A DNA stretch of 64,000 nt from Microtetraspora fusca. Lineage in GTDB: Bacteria; Actinomycetota; Actinomycetes; Streptosporangiales; Streptosporangiaceae. Positions 17,280 to 25,889 of the stretch are shown here, piece after piece. Position 1 is the first letter of the stretch. Each line of letters begins with the position of its first letter. The position numbers and the translations under genes are program-made. Location of the stretch: the NCBI RefSeq assembly GCF_001570365.1, contig NZ_BBYK01000043.1, forward strand, positions 164,677 to 228,676, read 5' to 3'. A model generated the notes under the pieces. The model was not told where the DNA came from. It saw only the letters and a program-made list of their open reading frames with translations, and ran no database searches.

Positions 17280-18532
17280 CGCTCGCTCTCGGTCGCGGGT
17301 TCCGTGCCGGACGAGGTCGCGGGCGTGCTTTCGGGCGACGACGCGCCGGAGGGGCCGTGCTCGCTCTCCCGCGCGCGCAGCCAGCCGAGCACCGCGTCGT
17401 TGTCCTGGCCGAGCATGGGCGGCGCGACGTGACGGCGGGCGTGTTCCCGGCCGGACTCGGGGTCCTCGAAGCGCAGCGGCGGCCCGGGCAGCTCGATCGG
17501 GCCGAGCACGGGGTGGTCCACCTCGACGAGGAGTCCCTGCGACCTGACCTGGTCCCAGGCGTACACCTCGTCGATCGTGCGGATCGCGCCGGCCGGGACA
17601 CCGAGCTCTCCCAGGGAGGCGAGCCAGTACGCCCGGTCGTGCGCGGCGAGGGCCTTCTCGAGGTCGGCGATCAGCTCGTCGCGGTGGGCGAACCGCTGGG
17701 CGTTGGTGGCGTACTTCGGCGTGTCGGGGTCGATGTCGAGCAGCACGGCGAACTTGCGCCACTGCCCGTCGTTCGCGACGGCGACCTGGATCATGCCGTC
17801 GGCGCAGCGGAAGGCGCCGTAGGGCGCGATGGAGGCGTGGTGGTTCCCGGCGGCCTTCGGGACCTGGCCGCCGACCGTCCAGGCGGTGCCATGGTAGGCG
17901 TGGACGCCGACGACCGAGGCGAGCAGCGACGTGCGCACCACCTTGCCGCGGCCCGTCCGCTCGCGTTCGTAGAGCGCCGCGACGACGCCGTACGCGCCGT
18001 GGATGCCGCCGAGCAGGTCGGCGATCGAGGCTCCGACGCGGTACGGCTCGTCCGGGGACGGTCCGGTGAGGGACATCAGGCCGGCCTCCCCCTGGGCGAT
18101 CTGGTCGTATCCGGGACGGCCGCCCTCGGGGCCGTCGTGGCCGAACCCGGTGATGGACAGGACGACCAGGCGGGGGTTGAGCTCGTGCAGCCGTTCGACG
18201 GAGAAGCCGAGCCGGTCGAGGACGCCGGTGCGGAAGTTCTCGATCAGCACGTCGCTCTGCCGGACGAGCCGCTCGATGAGCTCCTTGCCGTCGGAAGCTT
18301 TCATGTCCACGGTGATGGACTGCTTGTTGCGGTTGGCCGACAGGAAGTATGTGGATATGTCGTGATCTGGGCCGACGAAGGGCGGGCCCCAGCCGCGCGA
18401 CTCATCCCCGGAGGAGGGATGCTCCACCTTGATCACATGAGCGCCCAGGTCGCCGAGCATCTGACCGGCGTGCGGCCCGGCCAGCGCCCGGGACAGGTCC
18501 AGAACGACGATGCCGTCAAGTGGTCCCCGCAA
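17276..18532 (-). CDS. CaiB/BaiF family CoA-transferase (class III)
   Basis: The 418-residue protein moves CoA between carboxylic acids. The N-terminal LDGIVVLDLSRALAGPHAGQMLGDLGAHVIKVE is diagnostic. The catalytic Asp is D143 in GRPGYDQIAQGEAGLM. The start is a TTG with GGAGGACGAT upstream; no better codon is near. The C-terminal 30 residues are Ser/Glu/Pro-rich and look like an unstructured tail. It is coupled by a 4-base overlap to a fused carboxyltransferase. A substrate such as succinate, malonate or a branched dicarboxylate is possible but not readable from sequence. Confidence 0.92.
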   Translation of the reverse strand: MRGPLDGIVVLDLSRALAGPHAGQMLGDLGAHVIKVEHPSSGDESRGWGPPFVGPDHDISTYFLSANRNKQSITVDMKASDGKELIERLVRQSDVLIENFRTGVLDRLGFSVERLHELNPRLVVLSITGFGHDGPEGGRPGYDQIAQGEAGLMSLTGPSPDEPYRVGASIADLLGGIHGAYGVVAALYERERTGRGKVVRTSLLASVVGVHAYHGTAWTVGGQVPKAAGNHHASIAPYGAFRCADGMIQVAVANDGQWRKFAVLLDIDPDTPKYATNAQRFAHRDELIADLEKALAAHDRAYWLASLGELGVPAGAIRTIDEVYAWDQVRSQGLLVEVDHPVLGPIELPGPPLRFEDPESGREHARRHVAPPMLGQDNDAVLGWLRARESEHGPSGASSPESTPATSSGTEPATESER

Positions 18533-18746
18533 ATCGTCCTCCGCGTCGCGAACGGTTCCTCACGGCAAGCCTGCCAGGTCATCTCCCAGGGTGAACTGTC
18601 AGGTCTTGCCGACCACCTTCGGAATGCCCACCACTTCCGTACGACACTGCTGCGCCGAACGAATTCGACGAGTCCGAGCGGAAACCCGGCCGAAGGGTCT
18701 CAAGATCGCCGCGTGGCGTCGCCATGACCTTGTTCCCCCTGACCCG

Positions 18747-18777
18747 CCGATATACCGTCCGTATACGGATATATCGG
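18747..18777. promoter_or_regulatory. Nested palindromes upstream of secreted protein gene
   Basis: Outer arms ccgatata and tatatcgg flank a 10-bp perfect palindrome ccgtatacgg. The element lies in the 283-bp gap between the CoA-transferase start and the divergent secreted protein start. Its size and symmetry fit a TetR- or GntR-type operator. Confidence 0.5.
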
Positions 18778-18815
18778 ATCTTCACCCCAACACATTCACC
18801 ACCATTGGGGGCACA

Positions 18816-19289
18816 GTGATTCGACCCCTCCGCGCCGTACTCGCCACCGGCCTGACCCTCGCGGCGCTCGCCACCCCGTCGGCCGCGTCGGCGACGACAT
18901 CGGCTCAGCAGGGAATCGATGTCAAGACGTCCAGAATCTCCTCCCTGCAGTTTCCCGAGACCGGGAAGGCCAGGGCACAGCTACGGAACATCACGGTGAC
19001 CTGGCGCAGGGACCGCACCGAGAAGCGGACATGGGTCACCGTGTCCGCGCAGCTCCGCGACTCCGGACCCGGCGACGGACACTGCGCCCGGATGATGCTG
19101 GCGACGGAAGCCAGCATGTTCGAGCCCATCAAAAGCACGGAGACCAAGGAATGCAACGGAGTCTGGCGGACGAAGACGCTCGCCATGGCACCCGGCTTCG
19201 ATGGGGTGGTCATGCTCACCCTCTACACGGCTCCCAACGTGAACAGCAGGACCTACAGGGGACTGACGAACCCCTGGCGGGGGCGGTAG
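18816..19289 (+). CDS. Secreted hypothetical protein
   Basis: A 157-residue exported protein with a clear signal peptide: basic start (VIRPLRAV), hydrophobic core LATGLTLAALATPSA, then an AXA-type cleavage region near residue 30. The mature part of about 128 residues has two cysteines (GHCARM and KECNGVW) that could form a disulfide. No family was recognised. GTG start at 18816 after GGGGG. The gene is alone, downstream of a palindromic operator candidate, and convergent with hyuB. Confidence 0.75.
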   Translation: MIRPLRAVLATGLTLAALATPSAASATTSAQQGIDVKTSRISSLQFPETGKARAQLRNITVTWRRDRTEKRTWVTVSAQLRDSGPGDGHCARMMLATEASMFEPIKSTETKECNGVWRTKTLAMAPGFDGVVMLTLYTAPNVNSRTYRGLTNPWRGR

Positions 19290-19293
19290 ACCA

Positions 19294-19334
19294 CCGAGGG
19301 TGCCGGTCCCTCCCACGGGCCCGGCACCCCTCGG
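19294..19334. terminator. Bidirectional terminator hairpin
   Basis: The arms ccgagggtgccgg and ccggcacccctcgg pair with one bulged base. They lie between two convergent genes, immediately after the secreted-protein stop and before the hyuB stop. Confidence 0.75.
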
Positions 19335-19341
19335 CGCCGGA

Positions 19342-21261
19342 TCAGACGGTGTCGACCTCGGCGTACGGGAGACCACCGGACAGGGTGGGGTACCCGGGGC
19401 CGCGGTCGAAGAAGGGCGACCCCTCCGGCGCCGCGGCCCGGAGGGTCGCGCGCAGCTCGGCCGTCTCCTCGTAGTCGACGCGGAGGTCGTCGCGGAGGTC
19501 GTCGCGGAGGTCGTCGCGGAGGCCGTCGCGGAGGCCGTGCAGGACGACGCCATAGTCCTCCCGCGCCGCCTCAGGGGAGACCTTGCCGTCGCGCACGTCG
19601 GCGGCGACCGCCTCCGGGGCGCGGTTGTACGGCGAGCCCCACCCGCCGCCGCCCGTGGTGCGCACCCGGACGATCTCACCCGCGCGCACCGGGAAGTCGT
19701 CGACCAGGCCCTCCATCGGCACGCCGTTCACGGTGACGACGAACGGCCGGCCGGCGCGGCCTCCGTTGACGCCCCAGCAGGACAGGATGGACCGGTCGGC
19801 GATCGACATGAAGGACGCGTCGCGCAGCATCCGGATGTGCTTGTCGTAGCCCAGGCCGCCCCGGTACTCCCCCGGCCCGCCGCTGTCGACGGCCAGCCCG
19901 AGCCGCTCCACGCGGAACGGCCAGCGCGCCTCGGCGAACTCCACGGGGATGTTGCGCGAGTCGGGCACGACGTGGATCGTGTCCTCCCCGTCGGCGTACC
20001 AGCGGCCGCCGGAGCCGCCGCCGAGGACCTCCCGCATCAGGTACGGCCCGTCGTCGGAGTCGCCGTAGACGCCGGTGTACCTGATCGTCTCCTGGTCGGC
20101 GGGCATCCGGCCGCCGGTCGCCTTGGCCAGCACCCCCGCGAGCACGCCGAGCAGGCGCAGGATCACGAACGTCCGCGCGTTGGTGGGCGCGGGGAAGATC
20201 GGGGTGAGCAGGGTGCCCTTCTCCGGGAACACCATCCTGATCAGCGGGACGACGCCCTCGTTCACGTCGAGCTCCGCCATCCGCTCCGGGGTGTCGGCGA
20301 GGTTGCGCAGGATCGGCGCGAGCCACTTCTTGAGGAAGACGCCGTCCGCGTAGTCGCCCGCATGGTTGATCGGCCCCTTGGCCTGGGGCGACGTCCCGGT
20401 GAAGTCGATCGTCAGCGGGACCTCGGCGGAGTGGTCGACGGTGAGCGTGATGCGCTGGGTGTGCAGCCGGGGCTCGTCCACGCCGTCGTGCTCGGCGTAG
20501 TCCTCCCAGACGTGGACGCCCTCCGGGATCTTCGTCAGCAGCTCGCGGCGGAACGTCTCGGTCGTCTTCGTGATGATCGCGTCGAAGCACGCCTCGACGG
20601 CGGCCCGGCCGTACCGGTCGAACAGCTCGCCGAGTCTGCGGGCGCCCATGAGGCAGGCGGAGCACTCGGCGTCGAGGTCGCCCGCGAGCGAGTCCGGCAT
20701 CCGCGAGTTGCGCGTCATGATCGTCAGCGCGGCGCGGTTGGGCACGCCCTGGTCCCAGAGCTTGATCGGCGGGACCATCAGGCCCTCCTCGAAGGCGCTG
20801 CGCGCGTGCGACGGCATCGAGCCGGGGACGGCCCCGCCGATGTCGTCGTGGTGGCCGAACGCCTGCACGAAGGCCACCACCTCGCCCTCGTGGAACACCG
20901 GGACGGTCACGCACAGGTCGGGGAGGTGCCCGATCCCGCCCTCGGACAGGTAGACGTCGTTGTGGAAGAAGACGTCGCCGGGCTTCATCGTCTCCAGCGG
21001 GAAGTCCCGCACGACTGGCTGGACCAGCGCCGAGTACGACCGGCCGGTCAGCTTGCGCAGCCGTACGTCGTGGATGCCGGCGCGGAAGTCGTGCGCGTCG
21101 CGGATCATCGGCGAGCGGGCGGTCCGCGCGATGGCGGTCTCGACCTCCTTCTCGACCGAGGCGAGCGTCCCCTCCACGATCTCCACGAGCACCGGGTCCG
21201 CCGGGGCCGTCCTCAGGGGCGCCTTCGGGGAAGTCATCGGCTCGTTCCTCCGCTCGCTCAT
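19342..21261 (-). CDS. hyuB: Hydantoinase B / oxoprolinase family protein
   Basis: The 639-residue protein is the B subunit of an ATP-dependent N-methylhydantoinase/5-oxoprolinase/acetone-carboxylase-like enzyme. Typical segments are KPGDVFFHNDVYLSEGGIGHLPD, FGHHDDIGG, and the C-terminal VRTTGGGGWGSP motif. It overlaps the hyuA stop by 4 bases (ATGA), giving a hyuA-hyuB operon. Near the C-terminus (about residues 575-594) an LRDD four-residue unit is repeated several times because of a 12-bp DNA repeat. This insertion is unlike family members and probably lies in a tolerant loop. Substrate: a hydantoin or 5-oxoproline-type lactam. Confidence 0.92.
   Translation of the reverse strand: MSERRNEPMTSPKAPLRTAPADPVLVEIVEGTLASVEKEVETAIARTARSPMIRDAHDFRAGIHDVRLRKLTGRSYSALVQPVVRDFPLETMKPGDVFFHNDVYLSEGGIGHLPDLCVTVPVFHEGEVVAFVQAFGHHDDIGGAVPGSMPSHARSAFEEGLMVPPIKLWDQGVPNRAALTIMTRNSRMPDSLAGDLDAECSACLMGARRLGELFDRYGRAAVEACFDAIITKTTETFRRELLTKIPEGVHVWEDYAEHDGVDEPRLHTQRITLTVDHSAEVPLTIDFTGTSPQAKGPINHAGDYADGVFLKKWLAPILRNLADTPERMAELDVNEGVVPLIRMVFPEKGTLLTPIFPAPTNARTFVILRLLGVLAGVLAKATGGRMPADQETIRYTGVYGDSDDGPYLMREVLGGGSGGRWYADGEDTIHVVPDSRNIPVEFAEARWPFRVERLGLAVDSGGPGEYRGGLGYDKHIRMLRDASFMSIADRSILSCWGVNGGRAGRPFVVTVNGVPMEGLVDDFPVRAGEIVRVRTTGGGGWGSPYNRAPEAVAADVRDGKVSPEAAREDYGVVLHGLRDGLRDDLRDDLRDDLRVDYEETAELRATLRAAAPEGSPFFDRGPGYPTLSGGLPYAEVDTV
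19481..19540. repeat. Five 12-bp tandem repeats inside hyuB
   Basis: Units of the form cggaggtcgtcg (three identical) followed by two variants (cggaggccgtcg, cggaggccgtgc) are directly adjacent. They encode an Arg-Asp-Asp/Gly-Leu repeat in the HyuB C-terminal part and keep the frame. Confidence 0.9.
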
Positions 21262-23306
21262 CGGTCGCTCACCACGATCAGGTTTCCGTGGTCGTCCACG
21301 GTGGCGGTGAAGCCGGGGTGGACGGGCAGGGTCGAGCCGTACTCCTCGACGACGGCCGGGCCCCTGACGACGGCCCCCGCGCCGAGGTCGGCGCGGCGGT
21401 AGATCACGGTGCGCCCCCACGTCTCGTAGAACACCTCGCGGGTCCCCACCGGGCTCGCCTCGCCCACCTGGGCCGGCACGCGGGCGAGCGCGGGCCGCGT
21501 GATCGGGCCGATGCCGGAGACGCGCAGGTTGACCCATTCGACGGCGTGCCGCGGATCGTCGCGGTAGCCGTACCCGTAGAGCTTCTCGTGCTCGGCGTGG
21601 AAGCGCTCGACCACGGCCGCGCACCAGGCGTCGTCGAACGCGCCGCCGGGCGCGGGCACCCGGACCTCGTACGCCTGGCCGTAGTAGCGGAGGTCGGCGC
21701 TGCGGGCGTACACGTGCTCGGCGAACCCCTCACGGTCGAGCGCGTCCGCCGCCTGGGCCTCCAGCTCGGCGTAGATCCCGGCGAGCGCCTCCGGGGCGGG
21801 CGCGCGGGAGACGTGCGTGCGGACGTAGTCGTTCTTGACGTCCACGGTGAGCAGCCCGAACGCGGAGACGTTGCCCGGGTTGGGCGGCACGATCGCGGCG
21901 GGCAGCCCGAGGATGTCGATCAGGCGGCAGGCCAGCAGCGGGCCGGACCCGCCGAAGGCGACCATCGGGAAGTCGCGCACGTCCAGCCCGCGCTTGACCG
22001 TGATCTGCCTGATGGCGTTGGACTGGTTGAAGGCGCTGATCTCCAGGATGCCGGTGGCGCAGCGCTCCGGCGTCAGCCCGAGCTTGCCGGCCAGGGCCTC
22101 GATGCCCGCCCTGGCCGCCGCCACGTCGAGGGGGATCTCGCCGCCGAGCAGGTGCGGGGGCACGCGGCCGAGGAAGACATGGGCGTCGGTGACGGTCACC
22201 TCGGTGCCGCCCCGGCCGTAGCAGAGCGGCCCCGGGTCGGCCCCCGCCGACTTCGGCCCGACCTTCAGCGTCCCCTCCGGGGAGATCCACGCGATCGACC
22301 CGCCGCCCGCGCCCACGGTGACGATGTCGATCATCGGGATCTTGCAGGGGTAGCGGCCGATGCTCCCCTCCGTGGTCAGGGACGGCTCGCCCTCGACGAC
22401 CACGGCGACGTCGGTGGAGGTGCCGCCGCCGTCCAGGGTGATCACGCTGGGACGGCTCGCCGTACCGGCGATCAGTGCGGCGCCGAGCGCGCCCGCCGCG
22501 GGGCCGGATAGGACGGTGGTGATGGGCTGGTGGACCACCTCGGCGGCCGACAGCACGCCGCCGTTGCTCTTCATGACCGAGAACGGCCGGCCGAGCCGGT
22601 CGGACAGGTTCTGGATGTACCGGCGCATGACCGGCTTGACCGCGGCGTCGACCAGCGTGGTCACCGACCGCTCGTACTCCCGGTACTCGCGCAGGACCTC
22701 GCTCGACAGGGACACGACCGCCTCGGGGTGCTCGCGGGCCAGCACGTCCCTCATCCGCAGCTCGTGGACCGGGTCGGCGTACGAGTGGAGGAAGCAGACG
22801 CCGATCGCGGTGACGCCGTGGTCGCGGAACCAGCGCGCCGCCGCCACCGCCTCGTCCTCGTCGAACGGACGGACCTCCCGGCCGAGGTGGTCGAGCCGGC
22901 CGCCCACCGTCTTGACCCGGTGCACCGGGACGATCCTGGGCGGTTTCACCCAGAAGTAGGAGTTGCCGTACCCGTCGGGCACGCTCTGCCGCGCGATCTC
23001 CAGCAGGAACTCGAAGCCCTCGGTGGTGACGAACCCGAGGTGAGCGGTGCCGTCGGCGCGGTCCTCGAGGAGTTGGTTGGTCGCGACGGTGGTGCCGTGG
23101 ACGATGCCGGAGACACCGTCCAGCCCACCCTCCGGGGAATCGGCGTGCAGCTCCAGCACTTTGTGAACCCCTGCCATGAAACCGTCGGCGGGGTTGGCGG
23201 GAGTCGAGGGAGTCTTGGTCGTGACGATCGTGCCGGTGTGCTCGTCGACCAGAACCACGTCGGTGAACGTGCCCCCGGTGTCGACCCCGATGCGGACGCT
23301 AGGCAT
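21258..23306 (-). CDS. hyuA: Hydantoinase A / oxoprolinase family protein
   Basis: The 682-residue A subunit carries the actin-like ATPase fold of the family. The N-terminal phosphate loop DTGGTFTDVVLVDE is at residues 9-22. The HGTTVATNQLLE segment and the second phosphate motif ITLDGGGTSTDVAVV follow. Family members phosphorylate the lactam or ketone with ATP before ring opening. ATG start at 23306. It is the first gene of the hyuA-hyuB pair. Together with a ring-opening amidohydrolase and carbamoyl-transfer genes elsewhere in the window it suggests cyclic amide catabolism. No transporter or regulator is directly adjacent. Confidence 0.94.
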   Translation of the reverse strand: MPSVRIGVDTGGTFTDVVLVDEHTGTIVTTKTPSTPANPADGFMAGVHKVLELHADSPEGGLDGVSGIVHGTTVATNQLLEDRADGTAHLGFVTTEGFEFLLEIARQSVPDGYGNSYFWVKPPRIVPVHRVKTVGGRLDHLGREVRPFDEDEAVAAARWFRDHGVTAIGVCFLHSYADPVHELRMRDVLAREHPEAVVSLSSEVLREYREYERSVTTLVDAAVKPVMRRYIQNLSDRLGRPFSVMKSNGGVLSAAEVVHQPITTVLSGPAAGALGAALIAGTASRPSVITLDGGGTSTDVAVVVEGEPSLTTEGSIGRYPCKIPMIDIVTVGAGGGSIAWISPEGTLKVGPKSAGADPGPLCYGRGGTEVTVTDAHVFLGRVPPHLLGGEIPLDVAAARAGIEALAGKLGLTPERCATGILEISAFNQSNAIRQITVKRGLDVRDFPMVAFGGSGPLLACRLIDILGLPAAIVPPNPGNVSAFGLLTVDVKNDYVRTHVSRAPAPEALAGIYAELEAQAADALDREGFAEHVYARSADLRYYGQAYEVRVPAPGGAFDDAWCAAVVERFHAEHEKLYGYGYRDDPRHAVEWVNLRVSGIGPITRPALARVPAQVGEASPVGTREVFYETWGRTVIYRRADLGAGAVVRGPAVVEEYGSTLPVHPGFTATVDDHGNLIVVSDR

Positions 23307-23436
23307 GTTCCAGTGTCTACAGACCACCGCCGACGGCGGGAACCGGCGCACTCTGCCGAATAATCCGCCGAATAATCGGCGAATCCTCGTCACCCGCCGG
23401 CCGCCCGGGGCCGACCGGGCGGCCGTCAGAACAGGA

Positions 23437-23856
23437 TCAGGAACGCGCCTTGGGCGGGCGCGGCCAGCGCGTCACGGCCGTGCCGCCGGGAGCGCGCCCC
23501 ATGATCTCCTCGATGTGCTGCGGACCGACGTACGACGCCATCCGCATGGCGCGCTCGTTGACCCGGCGCAGCTCGGCCTCGACCTTGGCCTTTCCCGACT
23601 GGCCGCTCTGCACGCCGAAGTACGCGCCGGTGAGCGTGCCCACGACTCCGGCGAGCCCGGCGAAGAGGGTGCTGGCCTGACCCGTGCTCACCACGGCGAC
23701 GCTGAAGCCGACCAGGGTGACCACGAGACCGGTGAGGACGACGTAGAACCCGTACCGCCAGCGGTCGGCGTCCGCCTCGGCCGCGGCCGTGTCATCGGCG
23801 AGCATCATCGCCTCCAGCGGCGTCGACGTCTCCGGCTGCTCCTCTGGCGTGGTCAT
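23437..23856 (-). CDS. Hypothetical two-helix membrane protein
   Basis: The 139-residue protein has an acidic N-terminal tail (residues 1-32), two transmembrane helices (FYVVLTGLVVTLVGFSVAVV and TLFAGLAGVVGTLTGAYFGV), and a basic C-terminal cytoplasmic part. The ATG at 23856 follows GGGAGGTGCG, an excellent ribosome site, which decides against the longer open frame. The GAYFGVQSGQSGK pattern recalls small holin-like or DUF-type membrane proteins of actinomycetes. No function is assigned. Confidence 0.75.
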   Translation of the reverse strand: MTTPEEQPETSTPLEAMMLADDTAAAEADADRWRYGFYVVLTGLVVTLVGFSVAVVSTGQASTLFAGLAGVVGTLTGAYFGVQSGQSGKAKVEAELRRVNERAMRMASYVGPQHIEEIMGRAPGGTAVTRWPRPPKARS

Positions 23857-24062
23857 CGCACCTCCCATGATTCCGATGAAGAGGAATGTCCCATGTTGTA
23901 GACGATCACGCCAACCGCACTGCCCCATCGCACACGGGATATCTCGTCCGCGTTGATCCCACCCTCTAAGATCACCGCGCAGGAACGCCCTGTACGGCGA
24001 CGCAGGCCCGCTCCCCCTGCCGCACTCGCCGGGCGGGACGAGGGCCAGAGGGGACGGGCGAC

Positions 24063-24893
24063 ATGGACGGCGACGCGACCGGGGCGGCCGGACGGCCCCG
24101 GGTGCCGAGGTGCGGGACGAGGCCGCGAACAATCCGGCCGCGCGTCACGGCACTGCTCGCGGTGGCGCTCGCTCTCACCGGCTGCACGAGCGCGGCGGGC
24201 ACGGCGAAACCGGGAGTCGCGGCCCCCGCGACGAGCCCGTCGACCGGAGGTAGGCAGGCGATCCCGGACCTCGCCACCACCCCGGGACGGCCGGTCCCCT
24301 CCACCGAGCCGACCGGCGGCTCGCTCGACCCGTCCCTCATCAGGACGTACAGCGACTACGACCCGGCCCCGTCGCCCGAGGCCCTGGCGGGCAGGACGGC
24401 GATCGTCGCCGGAGGCGTCGTGGACGGATGGCAGCGGGGACCCACCCTCGGCGTCCTCCCGGGCGACCCGCCCGTCCCCTACGTCCTGATGAGGGTGCGC
24501 ATCACGCACCCGCTGAAAGGCGTGCGGACCACTCCGTCACTCAGCGGCGGAATGATGTTCATCGAGTTCGACCGGGCACACGAGGAATCGGTCGCGGACT
24601 TCGCGAAGAGGATCCCGGCGGGCGTCCGGGTGCTCGTGTTCGGCGAGGAGAGGCCGCCGTACGAGATGGGGGTCCGCTCGCCCGGCCACCCCCTGCCCGA
24701 CGGCGCCAAGGTCATGGGCGTCCACCCGCAGGGCCTCGTGCTGGAAGATCCGGGGCTCATGCGCCAGGGAGCCGAACGCACCCTCGTCGGGGGGCGAGAG
24801 CCGCTCACCGGCGGGAGCCGGGCGGCCTGGCTCGAACCCGAGACGATGGACCAGATGATCGACCGGCTCCGGCGGTTCGGATTCTCCGACTGA
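24063..24893 (+). CDS. Putative lipoprotein
   Basis: The 276-residue protein has a hydrophobic segment VTALLAVALALTGC that ends in a lipobox, with the lipidated Cys near residue 41. The long basic N-terminus before it suggests the true start could be later, for example near the Arg-rich TRPRTIRPRV part. A Ser/Pro/Thr-rich linker and a folded domain follow, the latter with VLMRVRITHPLKGV and GVRVLVFGEERPPYEMG. The domain was not recognised. Probably anchored on the outer face of the membrane. Confidence 0.7.
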   Translation: MDGDATGAAGRPRVPRCGTRPRTIRPRVTALLAVALALTGCTSAAGTAKPGVAAPATSPSTGGRQAIPDLATTPGRPVPSTEPTGGSLDPSLIRTYSDYDPAPSPEALAGRTAIVAGGVVDGWQRGPTLGVLPGDPPVPYVLMRVRITHPLKGVRTTPSLSGGMMFIEFDRAHEESVADFAKRIPAGVRVLVFGEERPPYEMGVRSPGHPLPDGAKVMGVHPQGLVLEDPGLMRQGAERTLVGGREPLTGGSRAAWLEPETMDQMIDRLRRFGFSD

Positions 24894-25003
24894 TCGCGCC
24901 GTCGGGCCTGCCCACTCGTCCGGTCGCGGTTCCCGTACGGCGAGGCCGGTGGCCTGGGCGGGACCGGCGTCTGTCGGGAGCGTTACCAGTAAGCTGACGC
25001 CCC

Positions 25004-25708
25004 GTGACTGATCTGTCTGCCTTGTCTTCTTCGCCCACGCAGGGGGGCCGGGACGCCGTGCTCAAGTTCTTCTACGGTCCCATGGACTGCGGGAAGTCCA
25101 CCCTGGCCCTGCAGATGAACTACAACCACCGCAGGCAGGGCAGGCGCGGCATCGTGCTGACCAAGCACGACCGCTCGGGCGGGCCCCGGATCACCAGCCG
25201 GATCGGCATCGACAACGAGGCCGTCGAGGTCGTGGACGGCCTCAACCTGGTCGAGCTGGTCTGCGCGTACGACCGCATCGACTACCTGATCTGCGACGAG
25301 GCGTGCTTCTACAACGTGGAGCAGATCGAGCAGCTCGCCGACCTCGTGGACGACCACGGCATAGACGTCTACGCCTTCGGACTGGCGTCCGACTTCAGGT
25401 CGCAGATGTTCCCGGCCGCGCAGCGGCTGTTCGAGCTGGCCGACGAGGTCGCCCGGCTGCAGGTGGAGGTCCTGTGCTGGTGCGGCCGTCCCGGCCGGTT
25501 GAACGCCCGGATCGTGGGCGGCGTGATGGCCAGGACGGGCGAGCAGGTCGTCATCGCCGACACCGGCTCGGCGGCCCCGGCGGGCTCCGCCGAGCCCGAC
25601 GGCGAGGTGGGCGTGCACTACCGGGTGCTGTGCCGCCGTCACCACCGCAACGGCGACCTCGGCGACGAGGCCGCGTCGTCCAGTCCCCTGGAACCCGCCC
25701 ACGCCTGA
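25004..25708 (+). CDS. tdk: Thymidine kinase (type II)
   Basis: This enzyme phosphorylates thymidine to dTMP in the salvage pathway. The P-loop GPMDCGKST is at residues 25-33. The catalytic Glu99 sits in LICDEACFY. The lasso-domain zinc ligands are WCGRPGR and the final CRRHH segment. The protein is 234 residues, with a C-terminal extension beyond the zinc site. GTG start at 25004. It is a stand-alone gene between a lipoprotein and the convergent DsbA-like gene. A nucleoside theme elsewhere in the window is noted, but operon linkage is absent. Confidence 0.95.
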   Translation: MTDLSALSSSPTQGGRDAVLKFFYGPMDCGKSTLALQMNYNHRRQGRRGIVLTKHDRSGGPRITSRIGIDNEAVEVVDGLNLVELVCAYDRIDYLICDEACFYNVEQIEQLADLVDDHGIDVYAFGLASDFRSQMFPAAQRLFELADEVARLQVEVLCWCGRPGRLNARIVGGVMARTGEQVVIADTGSAAPAGSAEPDGEVGVHYRVLCRRHHRNGDLGDEAASSSPLEPAHA

Positions 25709-25889
25709 CCGGGCGGCGCCGCCGCTCGGAGGTGCGCTCGTTGCGCACGGCGGCCGATCGTAGACGCGCCGCGTCTCGGTGATGGCCTGCTCGCTCAACC
25801 GCCCCTGCCTGCCGAGGGCGATGGCGCCGGCCCCCGGAGGGGATCCGCCCCTCCGGAAACCGGAGCCGCTCCGGACGACAGGAGCCAGG

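Noticed and set aside
15792-17762. A 656-residue carboxyltransferase starting at 17762
   Set aside because: The extra N-terminal 160 residues are Arg-rich and overlap the CoA-transferase gene in another frame. The ATG at 17279 overlapping its stop is the natural start.
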